Source: Natribaculum breve (GTDB lineage Archaea; Halobacteriota; Halobacteria; Halobacteriales; Natrialbaceae). Taken from it: a stretch of 64,000 bases of DNA. Positions 23,463 through 32,186 of the stretch are shown in pieces; positions within the stretch are counted from its first letter, which is position 1; each line of letters opens with the position of its first letter. The position numbers and the translations under genes were made by a program. The notes beneath the pieces were generated by a model. The model worked only from the letters and a program-made list of their open reading frames with translations, was not told the origin of the DNA and made no database searches. The DNA lies in NCBI RefSeq assembly GCF_023008585.1, contig NZ_CP095390.1, forward strand, positions 868,001-932,000. The letters run 5' to 3'.

Positions 23463-25247
23463 TCAGGCGGTGCTCTCGACGGAGTACATGCGGAACTCCT
23501 CGTTCGAGATGACCTTGTTCGCCCCGGGGTACGTGTCGATCCCTCTGAGGGCGGCTTCGCTGTGGTGGAGTTCCCGGTACACCTCGATCTCTCGCTCGAC
23601 GTCGTACTCGGTAGCGACGAAGTAGTATTCGCCGTCGTAGGCACTGCCGTAACTCTCGTTTTCGAACTCGTCGACGTCGACGACTCCCTCGCCTTCACCG
23701 GCGTACGTTACGTTTTCCGCTCCTTCGACGCCGTTGATGCCGTCACCGTACCGCTCGACGCCGAAGCCGAACCCGGCGTAGGCCCGCCCGTCGGTGTGGT
23801 CGAACGCCGACTCGTACCCGCTCATCTTCTGGTCCGTGACGTGCTGTGTCGGCGAGTAGATAAACGGCGACGTGAAGATCGTCAGCAGGCCGAGGACGAG
23901 ACAGGCCCCGAGAAACACCGCCGCGAGCGCGTTCGCTCCCGGCGTCGTGATCGGCCCCGAGAGCCAGCCAAAGAGGTGAGCGAACGCGACGCCCGCGAGA
24001 ATGGTGATCAGCACGTAGACGAACCCGACCTGTCGGAACGCCATCGTCGGCGTTCCGACGAAGTAGACCACGAACATCGCCGTCAGGGGGAACAGGGCGA
24101 CGCCGAAGTAGGTGACGAAGGCCCTCGTCTCGCGGTCGAGGTTCGTCCAGCCGAGCCAGGTAAACAGGACGAACAGCCCGACGACGAGTCCGACGACCGC
24201 GCTCACGAGAAACATCTTCGCGAACAGTTCCGTCAGACTGCCGCCGATCTCCGTGAGCGACGAACCGCGCTGGTCGACCTCCCCTCCGGCCCCGACGTCT
24301 CGTACGAAAAGCCCGTAGATCAACCCGAGGAACGCGTCTCGGAACCGCTCGTTACTCGCGACCCAGACCACGAAGAGCGTCCCGAGAGCGAACGTATGAG
24401 CGTACGTCGTGGTGTGCTCGAGGATCGGGTGGTCGTCGAGTCGACGTCGAGCGACGTACTGGACGAGCGAGATCACCGCGAGGACGACGACGACGTTGAC
24501 CATCTGCTGGGGGTGGATGAGTAGCAACCCGGCCCCGCCGACGATCACGAGCACGGTGTACGGCGAGAGGCCGAACGGTAGCGCCTCGAGGGCGGCCCGT
24601 CGCCGCGTGTACGCGACGATCGCGAAGACGACGACGGGGACGAAAAACAGCGCGTTCGAGTTCGTGTGGATGCCCATGTGCGTCGCGACTTTGTTGACCG
24701 GCAGGACGAACCACGAGACGATCGCCGCGAATCCGACCGCGGTCGCGTCGCCGGTCACGTCGCGGACGACGAGCGGGACGAACACGACGAACGGCACGAA
24801 GACGAACACGACGGCCAGCAAGAGCCCCCGCTCGGGCGAGACGCCACCGACGAGGTGAAAGAGCGTGGCGAGGCTGTGCATCCCGGGATAGAGCAGTTCG
24901 TGGGGCAACATCGCCCCGCTGAGGAAGTCTTTCGTCCAGCCGAGGTGAGTGAGTGCGTCACCCATCCCCATATACCGGTAGTCCCTGATCACGGGGAGGC
25001 CGACGATCGTCGTCACCGCGGTCGAGCCGAGGACGATCCCGAGTGCCTGGTAGCGTCCGCGAGTAACGAGCGTCACGCCGATCGCGACGGCGAAAGCGAC
25101 CGCGAGCGCGACCCACGTTCCCGTCGGCGTCGCGGCGTAGATCGACGCCTCGTATTCGGTCGCCGGCGACGCTCTCGCCAGCAGAACTGCCACCGAGAGG
25201 GCCAGAAAGCCGACGGCGAGAACGACGTTCAGCGCGGAGCGCCTCAT
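23463..25247 (-). CDS. Large polytopic membrane protein, GT39-like, of a surface-glycan locus
   Basis: A 594-residue protein with about 12 membrane helices (about 5-480) and a C-terminal extracellular acidic domain (about 480-594) rich in Tyr/Glu/Gly with NVT and NES sequons. A loop after helix 2 contains DYRYMGMGDALTHLGWTKDF, resembling the Asp-bearing first loop of GT-C (PMT/ArnT-type) glycosyltransferases; LLYPGMHSLATLFHLVGG is a second family mark. It is probably a membrane glycosyltransferase or a structural polymerase-type protein that uses a polyprenyl-linked sugar (inference). It has its own unit with an ATAACAAAC motif at 25324-25332. Confidence 0.78.
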   Translation of the reverse strand: MRRSALNVVLAVGFLALSVAVLLARASPATEYEASIYAATPTGTWVALAVAFAVAIGVTLVTRGRYQALGIVLGSTAVTTIVGLPVIRDYRYMGMGDALTHLGWTKDFLSGAMLPHELLYPGMHSLATLFHLVGGVSPERGLLLAVVFVFVPFVVFVPLVVRDVTGDATAVGFAAIVSWFVLPVNKVATHMGIHTNSNALFFVPVVVFAIVAYTRRRAALEALPFGLSPYTVLVIVGGAGLLLIHPQQMVNVVVVLAVISLVQYVARRRLDDHPILEHTTTYAHTFALGTLFVVWVASNERFRDAFLGLIYGLFVRDVGAGGEVDQRGSSLTEIGGSLTELFAKMFLVSAVVGLVVGLFVLFTWLGWTNLDRETRAFVTYFGVALFPLTAMFVVYFVGTPTMAFRQVGFVYVLITILAGVAFAHLFGWLSGPITTPGANALAAVFLGACLVLGLLTIFTSPFIYSPTQHVTDQKMSGYESAFDHTDGRAYAGFGFGVERYGDGINGVEGAENVTYAGEGEGVVDVDEFENESYGSAYDGEYYFVATEYDVEREIEVYRELHHSEAALRGIDTYPGANKVISNEEFRMYSVESTA

Positions 25248-25587
25248 CTCGTGTTCCCCCGTCTGGCGTCCCTGGCCGGCAGGCTATCGAGCGTCATACG
25301 TCGTCTCGGTCGGCGATATCGGAGTTTGTTATACGGCTCCTTATCCTCGAGGCCCGTCTCGCTTTTCGCTCTCGTTCTCTGACGTGACCGACGACGATCC
25401 GCGTGCGACTTCAGGTCACGATCGCTGCTCGTCCGGTACGTGTCCGAACGGCTGTCAGTGTGGTGTTCGAACACGTTACCGCCGACGCGCTCGATCCAAC
25501 GATTCGGACACTTTTTGTACCAGTTCGTGATGCACGGCACACGACGTACCGGATCGACGACCGATCGATCGACAGACCCATTCACGC
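25248..25587. other. 340-bp divergent regulatory region
   Basis: It holds the promoter motif of the minus-strand gene and, nearer the plus-strand gene, three related half-sites: GTGTCCGAAC (25440-25449), GTTCGAACAC (25465-25474, inverted) and TTCGGACAC (25503-25511, inverted). These could bind a regulator of the PP-loop gene. A GTG-started frame from 25403 has no family features. Confidence 0.4.
25324..25332 (-). promoter_or_regulatory. Promoter motif before the GT39-like membrane gene
   Basis: Minus-strand ATAACAAAC, one base from ATAACAAAG, ends 77 bases before ATG 25247. If used as a TATA element it implies a leader of about 50 bases. Confidence 0.45.
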
Positions 25588-26910
25588 ATGCGACCTTCCT
25601 CGCCATCGATACTCATCGACCGAATCGACGCGGACGGGACGGACCTCGAGTGTGAGGTCCGGTGTACGCCCGACCTGCAGCGGTTTTTCACCGGCGATCC
25701 CTTCCGGGTGAGCTACGACGTTTCGATCGACGACGTCCCCGAGGGCGTCCTCGCGATTCCCGTCCTCGCCCACGTCTGCCCCGTCGCCTGGACCCACGGC
25801 GGCGACGTCTACGTCGACGAGGTCGACGCCACGTTCGCCCGCGCCCTCGAGGACGTCAAGGAGACGCTGCTCTCGCTGTACCCGAACTTCCTCGAGGGAG
25901 GCCAGCTGAAGACCCGCCGGACCAGCGACGTCGCGCCTGCAAGCGGCGGCGAGAGCGGGCTCCTGTTTACTGGCGGCGTCGACTCGACGAGTTCGTACGT
26001 CCGCCACCGTGAGGAAGAACCGACGCTGATCAGCGTCCGCGGCTGGACGATCACGCCCGACCCGGCGGACGACGAAAAGTGGGCCGACCTCCGGTCGCGC
26101 GTCTCCCGGTTCGCCGACGAACGCGACCTCGAGACGGCGTTTCTCGAGTCGAACATGCTCTCGTTTCTCGACCACCCGATGTTGCTCGCCCACTTCGGCC
26201 ACCGGGTCGACGGCGGCTGGTACAGCTCCGTCGGCCACGGACTCGGCCTCCTCGGACTCTGTGCGCCGATGGCGTACGCACGGGGCATGGACGACCTCTA
26301 CGTCGCCGCGACCCACTGGGAGGGGATCGACCTCGAGTGGGGCTCTCGCCCCGACATCGACGAACGCGTCCGCTGGGCCGGGACGCAGTGTCACCACGAC
26401 GCCTACGAACTCACCCGCCAGGAACGACTCGACGTCATCGCCGACTACGTCGACGAGGCCGCGCCCGACCTGCAGTTGCAGACCTGCAACGTTCGCATGG
26501 ACGGCAACTGTAGCCGGTGTGAGAAGTGCTACCGGACGGCCGTCGGTCTCCGGCTCTCGGGGCTCGATCCGACCGACCACGGCTACCAGTTCGACGACGA
26601 AGAGTACCACGACCTCCGCCAGTCGCTCGAGCGCGGCGAGTGGATCCTCGGCCAGGACGAACGGTACATGTGGGAAGACATCTGCGATCGCGTCCGCGAG
26701 ACCGAACCGCGATCGGCGGCCGAACGGGCCTTTTTCACCTGGCTCGAGCGGGCCGACCTCGAGGAACTGGTCGACAACGCCGACTCGCCGCTGCACCACC
26801 GGCTCCTTCGCGCGGGCGCGAGAAACGCGCCGAACGGCGTCTACACGACCCTGTATCCGGCCTGGAACGCGGCGAAAGCGGGCTACCGTCGGCTCGCGAC
26901 GAATCGATAG
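25588..26910 (+). CDS. PP-loop ATP pyrophosphatase-like protein
   Basis: A 440-residue cytosolic protein. An N-terminal domain (about 1-115) precedes a PP-loop domain with LLFTGGVDSTSSY (about 126-138), the ATP-pyrophosphate-binding SGGxDS motif with Thr in place of the first Ser. Downstream are TLISVRGWTI, DLYVAATHWEGIDLEWGS and a Cys cluster CNVRMDGNCSRCEKCYRTA (about 298-316), reminiscent of the zinc or Fe-S site of QueC/asparagine-synthase-like enzymes. PP-loop enzymes adenylate a carbonyl or amide for nucleophile attack. Within glycan loci such proteins may amidate or modify a sugar acid (inference). The start is the ATG at 25588. Three half-sites upstream suggest specific regulation. 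Confidence 0.8.
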   Translation: MRPSSPSILIDRIDADGTDLECEVRCTPDLQRFFTGDPFRVSYDVSIDDVPEGVLAIPVLAHVCPVAWTHGGDVYVDEVDATFARALEDVKETLLSLYPNFLEGGQLKTRRTSDVAPASGGESGLLFTGGVDSTSSYVRHREEEPTLISVRGWTITPDPADDEKWADLRSRVSRFADERDLETAFLESNMLSFLDHPMLLAHFGHRVDGGWYSSVGHGLGLLGLCAPMAYARGMDDLYVAATHWEGIDLEWGSRPDIDERVRWAGTQCHHDAYELTRQERLDVIADYVDEAAPDLQLQTCNVRMDGNCSRCEKCYRTAVGLRLSGLDPTDHGYQFDDEEYHDLRQSLERGEWILGQDERYMWEDICDRVRETEPRSAAERAFFTWLERADLEELVDNADSPLHHRLLRAGARNAPNGVYTTLYPAWNAAKAGYRRLATNR

Positions 26911-27155
26911 CCAGCAGTCGACGGACCGTCGTTTTCACCGACGAGAAACGAGCGCGGGATCCGCAAATCCGGCGTTGATAACGTCCGCTGTCCGTCAGTC
27001 CGACGCAACCGCTAGACGAGTCGCTATTGCGCCGGGCAACAGGTACAGCAGGCAGTATCGCTCCGAGGGTGTCATAGCACTCTTCCCACGGTGTTGATTC
27101 CACTCACTCCGATGGTGAATTGGCCGATAAGTAGGTGTGCGAGTTGATCGTTGCG

Positions 27156-27347
27156 CTATCCAGAAAATATCGTTTGGAGTTCTCTAAGGAAGACGAGTAC
27201 CACTCCCAAGGCGAAGAAACTTCCAACTGCAAGGAAGACCTCTCCGCTATAGTCTCTCCCGAAAACAAGCCCGCTCAGGCAACTTACTGCGAGAACCAAG
27301 AGAAACTCTATCCTGCTTAATTGACGCTGGAGGGCCACATCATCCAT
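27156..27347 (-). CDS. Small two-helix membrane protein in an AT-rich patch
   Basis: A 63-residue protein with a charged N-terminus MDDVALQRQLSRIE and two hydrophobic helices, LLVLAVSCLSGLVFG (about 16-30) and EVFLAVGSFFALGVVLVFL (about 36-54). Codon use and local base composition (about 27100-27480) are much less GC-rich than the neighbours, suggesting recent transfer or relaxed selection. The opposite-strand frame over the same bases is charged and featureless, so the membrane protein is preferred. Function unknown. Confidence 0.6.
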   Translation of the reverse strand: MDDVALQRQLSRIEFLLVLAVSCLSGLVFGRDYSGEVFLAVGSFFALGVVLVFLRELQTIFSG

Positions 27348-27484
27348 ATCTGACCGTTAGTTCGGCCTCGAAAACATTTTTTGATCCTCCGTTCTGTCCC
27401 ACGTCGCTGGGGAGTTCGTCTGTACTTATCGAATCAGAGTGCCTACATAGTAGGTGTGAGAGCCGTTCTACGACACCCTACGTA

Positions 27485-29089
27485 TCACTCCATGTATCCG
27501 AGCCCTTTCAGCCGGTCCTGAACGTCGGAGAAGTCGTCGTCGCTCGCGTCTGCTGTCGCCGTCTTCCCCTCGAATTCCGCGACGTCGATGCGGTCGACTC
27601 TCGAGGTCGCGGGCCTCGAGTCGTCGTGGAAGGCGTCGAACAGGACGCGTCCGTCGGCGTTCGTGGGGACGGGTTCGCCGATGCCGTGTAACAGCGTGGG
27701 TGCGACGTCGACGACGCGTGCGCCCCTGAGTTCGCTCCCGGCGTCGATGGAGGGGCCACGACAGAGGACGATCCCCTCGCTGCGGTGGCTCGCCACGTAC
27801 GTTCCGGTGTCGCCGAACGGTTGGTCGGTGATCGTGATCCGCGTCTCGTACTCGTCGCGGCCGTTGACGACGAGGTCGGGCGACTCCTCGTCGGTCGGGA
27901 ACAGTTCGTCGCCGTCGAAGACGTGCAAGATCCGCTCGCCGGTGTCCGGGTCGGTCACGGACTCGAACAGGTCGACGAGTTCCGACTTGATCTCCGGGAC
28001 GTCGTCGGGCGAGACGATGCCGTTTTCGAACCGGGCGCTGTCGTTGACGTAGACGCTTCCAGCGCCGTGGGCGAACGCGACCGTCCGGTCGTAGTCGACG
28101 TCGTAGAGGGCGTGGTCGCCCGGAACCTGGGCTGCGACCGAGTCGACCAGCTGTCGTGGCAACACGGAGACGAGCATCTCCTCGGAAATCCCCACGGCGT
28201 TCAGCGCACGCACGACGGCGTCTCTGGAGATGCCGAGACTCGCGAGCGCGCCGCGTGCGCCCTCGTTTTCGCGCTGTGTCAGGTACCCCTCCCGCTCGAG
28301 GAAGTGATTGGTGTACACGAGCGTCTCGATCGGTCCGAAGCCGTGGTCTGAGACGACGTAGAGGTCGGCGTCGCGCTCGTCCGTGTACTCGATCACTTCG
28401 CCGAGAACGTCGTCTAAAGCCTGGTAGTGCTCGAGTAGCGGCTGTTCGTCCCAGACGAGGTGCTGGAAGCGATCCGGCGCGGTGAAGACGAAGAAAAACA
28501 GCTGCCAGTCGTCCTCCCGGTCCATCAACAGTCGCATCAGTTCGCGACGCTTCGCGAGCATTCCGTCGACTGCGACCTGGAACTCGTCGAGTCGATCCGC
28601 GTACTCGGGGTAGTTGAGGCTGATCTGGTAGTCGGGGATTCGCTGTTCGATCTCGTCGGCGACCTCGGGCGGGTACGTGAACTCCTGGTCGGTCGAGGGC
28701 GTCATCATGCCCGTGACCATGGTCCCGTCGATCTCGCTTGGCGGGTAGGTCATCGGGACGTTGCCGACGAGGGAGGGCGACAGCTGGTCCCAGAGCTGCG
28801 GCTGTTTGCAGTCGCGGCTGGTGTACATTCGATGAGAGTACTCACTGGAGAGTTTCTGGAAGCTGTAGATACCGTGTTTGTCCGGCCAGACGCCCGTCGC
28901 GATCGACGGCCAGGCGAGCGCCGTCGTCGCCGGTCGCGTGCTCTCGAGTGGGCCGGCAGCCCCCTCCTCCCGCATCCGCGCGAAGTTGGGGAGCTTTCCG
29001 TCGTCGCTCCATCGCTCGATGAGTCTCCACGGCACGCCGTCGAACCCAAGCACGAACGCTCGTCCGGAAGGGGAAGTAGATCCGCTCAT
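27485..29089 (-). CDS. AlkP-superfamily phosphodiesterase-like protein
   Basis: A 534-residue protein. D17 in VLGFDGVPW is the first metal ligand, a Thr in TRPATTALAWPS (about 55) the expected nucleophile, and LYVVSDHGFGP the second metal segment. It ends DRLKGLGYME. It belongs to the same family as the proteins at 2855 and 42967 but is clearly diverged. It is cytoplasmic and probably hydrolyses or transfers a phosphoester in glycan or lipid metabolism (inference). The start MSGSTSPSG at 29089 is chosen because the 28 residues available upstream are Arg/Ser-rich non-coding text. The TGA stop lies in TACGTA-TCA, a possible but unproven repeat end. An ATAACAAAG motif lies 55 bases upstream. Confidence 0.85.
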   Translation of the reverse strand: MSGSTSPSGRAFVLGFDGVPWRLIERWSDDGKLPNFARMREEGAAGPLESTRPATTALAWPSIATGVWPDKHGIYSFQKLSSEYSHRMYTSRDCKQPQLWDQLSPSLVGNVPMTYPPSEIDGTMVTGMMTPSTDQEFTYPPEVADEIEQRIPDYQISLNYPEYADRLDEFQVAVDGMLAKRRELMRLLMDREDDWQLFFFVFTAPDRFQHLVWDEQPLLEHYQALDDVLGEVIEYTDERDADLYVVSDHGFGPIETLVYTNHFLEREGYLTQRENEGARGALASLGISRDAVVRALNAVGISEEMLVSVLPRQLVDSVAAQVPGDHALYDVDYDRTVAFAHGAGSVYVNDSARFENGIVSPDDVPEIKSELVDLFESVTDPDTGERILHVFDGDELFPTDEESPDLVVNGRDEYETRITITDQPFGDTGTYVASHRSEGIVLCRGPSIDAGSELRGARVVDVAPTLLHGIGEPVPTNADGRVLFDAFHDDSRPATSRVDRIDVAEFEGKTATADASDDDFSDVQDRLKGLGYME

Positions 29090-29143
29090 GATTACGTAGA
29101 GGCGTCTCGAACGCCTGCTGTGGAGGGAGTGGCGGGAATCTCG

Positions 29144-29152
29144 CTTTGTTAT
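29144..29152 (-). promoter_or_regulatory. ATAACAAAG promoter motif before the 27485 AlkP gene
   Basis: An exact minus-strand ATAACAAAG, 55-63 bases before ATG 29089, which would give a leader of about 30 bases. Confidence 0.5.
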
Positions 29153-29276
29153 TCGGCGTCTGCCCGTCGACAATCGTCACGAACAGGGAACACTCACGTG
29201 GCGTGGTCGATCGCCCGCGACGCCCGGTCCGACCGATCGAGAGACGGCGTCGACGTCGAGCGCGAACAAGGGATCA

Positions 29277-29285
29277 ATAACAAAA
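29277..29285 (+). promoter_or_regulatory. ATAACAAAA promoter motif before the deacetylase gene
   Basis: Plus-strand ATAACAAAA ends 41 bases before GTG 29326. It is the only plus-strand case of the motif in the window, and it precedes the only plus-strand glycan gene in this block. Confidence 0.5.
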
Positions 29286-29325
29286 CCACCAGTCGGGCAA
29301 CGTCGCGACATGACCGTGGCCACAG

Positions 29326-30282
29326 GTGGTGGGTGGTGTGGGTAGCGTAGTCATCTCGCTCGACGCCGAACTCGGCTGGGGGTTTCACGACTTCGAGACG
29401 CCGCCAGCCGACCGCGTCGAGAGCGGCCGTCGCGGCTGGACCACGATGGTCGACCTCCTCGAGGACGTCGACGTGCCGGCGACGTGGGCCGTCGTCGGCC
29501 ACCTCATGCTCGAGACCTGCGACGGCGAACACGCGGTCCACCCCGCGCCGGACGGCTGGTTCGACCGCGAACGGACGACGTGGCGAGACAGGGAGGACCT
29601 CCGGTTCGGTCCCGACCTCGTCCGCGCGGTGCTCGACTCGGACGTCGATCACGAACTCGCCTGTCACTCGTTTTCCCACGTCCTGTTCGGCGATCCGACG
29701 ACCTCGCGCGAACTCGCCCGCGCCGAACTCGAGCGCTGTCTCGAGATCGCCGACGAGTGGGGACTCTCGTTCCAGTCGTTCGTCTATCCGCGAAACGACG
29801 TCGGCCACAGGGCTGTCCTGGCCGAACAGGGCTTTACCGCCTATCGCGGGAAATCGCCGACGTCGGACGGCGTTCGTGGCGTACTCGAGGCGACGATGCG
29901 CGACCGGTCGCTGCTCGTCCAGCCGACGATCGACGAGTACGGACTGGTGAACGTGCCGGCCTCGCTGTTCCTGTTCGGATTCGAGGGCCCGGTCCGAACC
30001 GTCGCCGAGTCCGTCTGGGCGGACCCGATGGTCGCGATGGTGCGCCGTGGCGTCGACCAGGCGGTCGAGGACGACGGCGTCTTCCACGTGTGGCTCCACC
30101 CGAACAACCTCACGAGCGAACGCGACGACGAGCGGATGCGAGCGATCCTCGAGTACATCGATCGGCGGCGACGCGAGACGGCGCTCACCGTCGAGACGAT
30201 TGGTGACGTCTGCCGTCGCGTCCGGACTGCCTCGAGTGTGACCGGCGAGTCCAGACCGCGATCACACCTGACGATGGATTAA
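29326..30282 (+). CDS. Polysaccharide deacetylase-like (CE4/NodB) protein
   Basis: A 318-residue NodB-fold protein. VVISLDAELGWGFHD carries the motif 1 Asp, ELACHSFSHVLFGD the zinc-binding H-x3-H, and SFQSFVYPRNDVGH motif 3 with Arg; HVWLHPNNL is the C-terminal His motif. It likely removes N-acetyl or similar groups from a glycan; with no signal peptide it acts on cytoplasmic or lipid-linked substrate. The start is GTG 29326; the nearby ATG 29310 is out of frame. It is divergent from the AlkP gene at 29089, each with a copy of the shared promoter motif. Confidence 0.85.
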   Translation: MVGGVGSVVISLDAELGWGFHDFETPPADRVESGRRGWTTMVDLLEDVDVPATWAVVGHLMLETCDGEHAVHPAPDGWFDRERTTWRDREDLRFGPDLVRAVLDSDVDHELACHSFSHVLFGDPTTSRELARAELERCLEIADEWGLSFQSFVYPRNDVGHRAVLAEQGFTAYRGKSPTSDGVRGVLEATMRDRSLLVQPTIDEYGLVNVPASLFLFGFEGPVRTVAESVWADPMVAMVRRGVDQAVEDDGVFHVWLHPNNLTSERDDERMRAILEYIDRRRRETALTVETIGDVCRRVRTASSVTGESRPRSHLTMD

Positions 30283-30459
30283 GCTCGTCGATAGAATCGA
30301 AGGCGGCGCTTACAGTTTTTCTCTACGTGTCGGCAGTTGCGTGGAGAACGAAGAAACGAGCTGAGGACTCGAGTCGCCCCGGGGTCGGAGAACGCTCCCC
30401 GGAGTCAGAGAACGCGTTCGGGAACGAGGCTAGCGATCAGTCAGCAGTCAGTGTGGACT

Positions 30460-31146
30460 TCAGAGGTCCTTGAGCGTGAACCACCAGTCGTAGGCCTCGT
30501 AGCCTTCTTCTTCGGCCTCCTCGAGTCGGGCGTCGGCGTCGGCGACGTTGGAGGGCGGCGAGAGCAGTGCCTTGTCGCCGAAGTTCTCGTTTTCGGGCCA
30601 GTTGGCCGGCAGGGCGACGCCTTCCTCGTCGGAGGTCTGGAGTGCCTCGAGCGAGCGCAGGATTTCGTCGATGTTGCGGCCGATCTCCATCGGGTAGTAG
30701 AGGATGAGTCGAAGTTTGCCCTCGGGGTCGACGATGAACACGGAGCGTACCGTCGAGGTGCCCTGGCCGGGGTGGATCATGCCGAGGGCTTCGGCGACGT
30801 CGCCGCTCTCGTCGGCGATGATCGGGAAGCCGATGTCCTCGTCGAGTTCCTCGTCGATCCACTCGGTCCACTTGATGTGCGAGTGGACGCGGTCGACCGA
30901 CAGGCCGATCAGTTTGGCGTCGAGTTCCTCGAACTCCTCGCGGCGCTGCTCGAACGCGACGAACTCGGTCGTACAGACCGGCGTGAAGTCACCCGGGTGG
31001 CTGAACAGGACGAACCACTCGCCCTCGTAGTCGTCGGGCAGCGACTTCGTCCCGTGGGTCGTCTCTGCTTCGAGTTCGGGGAACCGGTCCCCGAGTAGTG
31101 GAATTCCGGCCGATCCATCCTGGTCGTCAGCGGCTTGTTCGGACAT
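30460..31146 (-). CDS. 1-Cys peroxiredoxin (Prx6-type)
   Basis: A 228-residue peroxiredoxin. The peroxidatic C58 lies in [14 protein letters not shown], and the catalytic Thr and Arg fit the family (ST in TPVCTTE, R in [10 protein letters not shown]). No other cysteine exists in the protein, so it is a 1-Cys enzyme needing an external thiol. The C-terminal [20 protein letters not shown] is the extended arm of the archaeal Prx6 group. It reduces peroxides in the cytoplasm and could also act on persulfide-derived oxidants. It lies downstream of the SQR/DUF1641 pair on the same strand, with a 195-bp gap and its own AT-rich promoter. Confidence 0.93.
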   Translation of the reverse strand: MSEQAADDQDGSAGIPLLGDRFPELEAETTHGTKSLPDDYEGEWFVLFSHPGDFTPVCTTEFVAFEQRREEFEELDAKLIGLSVDRVHSHIKWTEWIDEELDEDIGFPIIADESGDVAEALGMIHPGQGTSTVRSVFIVDPEGKLRLILYYPMEIGRNIDEILRSLEALQTSDEEGVALPANWPENENFGDKALLSPPSNVADADARLEEAEEEGYEAYDWWFTLKDL

Positions 31147-31341
31147 CGCAGTCGATGGTACGGATGCATCGAGTATAACTTCACGTATAGAGAAAATATT
31201 TTCAGAGACACTGATACGCGTTCCCTGAATCGGAACTATTTTCGACGAATTCTATAATATAAAATCATGGAGCCCCCATCTCGTTCGACGACACGTCCGT
31301 CGAGCGAGAAAGTCGTGTTCGGAGCGGAGGTGGGTGGTAAG

Positions 31342-32184
31342 TTACTCCGACTTCGACGCACCCATCCGCCGGAGGAACTCTACGAGGACGCCGAGGCCCT
31401 GTCGGACGTCGTCGTCGAAGAGTGCGCCGAGCAGTCCGAACAGGCCGACTTTCTTCGGCGGTTCCTCCTCGGTGAAGGCACCGAGACCCGAGTCGACGGC
31501 GTCGATGAGTTCGGGATCGCCGAGTCGCTGACCCAGCGCGAGCATGTGACCGAGGTTCTGCCCGAGTTCGTACCCATCGATCTCGGAGCCCGCGTACCCG
31601 TCGGTAATGCCCGCGATGACCATCCGGAGGTTCCGGATCGGCTCGCGGTTCTCGGTCGCGACGTCGGTCAGTTCGGGGACGATGTCCTCCGCGAGGTCGT
31701 GTGTCACGTCGAGCAGCTCGACCAGCTCGACGAACGTGTCGGCGTTCTCGCCGAGTCGCTCGAGCAGGACGATCAGTTCCTCACGCTCGAGTGCGAATCG
31801 GAGCCGTTCGACCGTCTCGCGGTTCTCGTAGACGACGGTCTGGAGCTCCGGAACCAGGTCGTCGACGAGGTCGTCGACCACCTCGAGGGTCTCGAGCAAC
31901 TCCGTGAGCGTCTCGGCGTTCTCGCCGACGCGCTGGAGGAGCACGAGCGTCTCCTCGCGCTCGAGTGCGACCCGGACCTCGCGGATCGGCTCGCGATTCT
32001 CCTGGGCAGTCTGCTGTAGCTCCGGGGCGAGGTCGGCCGACAGCTGCTGGACGACGGCCAGCTGTTCCAGCAGTTCGGCGAGCTCTTCCTCGTTTCGCTC
32101 GAGCGTCCGGGCGAGTTCGTCGAGGTCTGTCTCCTCGAGTGCCATGCCCCCGGGTTCGTCGATCGCTTCGTCTTTCTGGGCCAT
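31342..32184 (-). CDS. DUF1641 protein, partner of the SQR-like flavoprotein
   Basis: A 280-residue, mostly helical acidic protein with internal repeats of about 40 residues: LVLLQRVGENAETLTELLETLEVVDDLV, then LIVLLERLGENADTFVELVELLDV, each followed by D-x-VPEL-x-x-V-x-x-ENRE. The C-terminal DUF1641 part contains LGHMLALGQRLGDPELIDAV and KKVGLFGLLGAL. DUF1641 proteins are repeatedly found next to sulfide:quinone oxidoreductase-like genes and may be a membrane-surface adaptor or subunit. The ATG is 2 bases after the SQR stop, so the two are translated together. Confidence 0.85.
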   Translation of the reverse strand: MAQKDEAIDEPGGMALEETDLDELARTLERNEEELAELLEQLAVVQQLSADLAPELQQTAQENREPIREVRVALEREETLVLLQRVGENAETLTELLETLEVVDDLVDDLVPELQTVVYENRETVERLRFALEREELIVLLERLGENADTFVELVELLDVTHDLAEDIVPELTDVATENREPIRNLRMVIAGITDGYAGSEIDGYELGQNLGHMLALGQRLGDPELIDAVDSGLGAFTEEEPPKKVGLFGLLGALFDDDVRQGLGVLVEFLRRMGASKSE

Positions 32185-32186
32185 AG

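Noticed and set aside
25403..25711. 102-codon GTG-started frame before the PP-loop gene
   Set aside because: It overlaps the start of the PP-loop gene in another frame, shows no family features and contains the putative operator half-sites.
27135..27320. 61-codon plus-strand frame in the AT-rich islet
   Set aside because: It overlaps the better minus-strand membrane protein, is charged and featureless and has no promoter-like sequence at a usual distance.
27483..27500. TGA-TACGTAGG at the end of the 27485 AlkP gene as a sixth stop-codon element
   Set aside because: It resembles the element end for only a few bases, and no inverted partner was found downstream.
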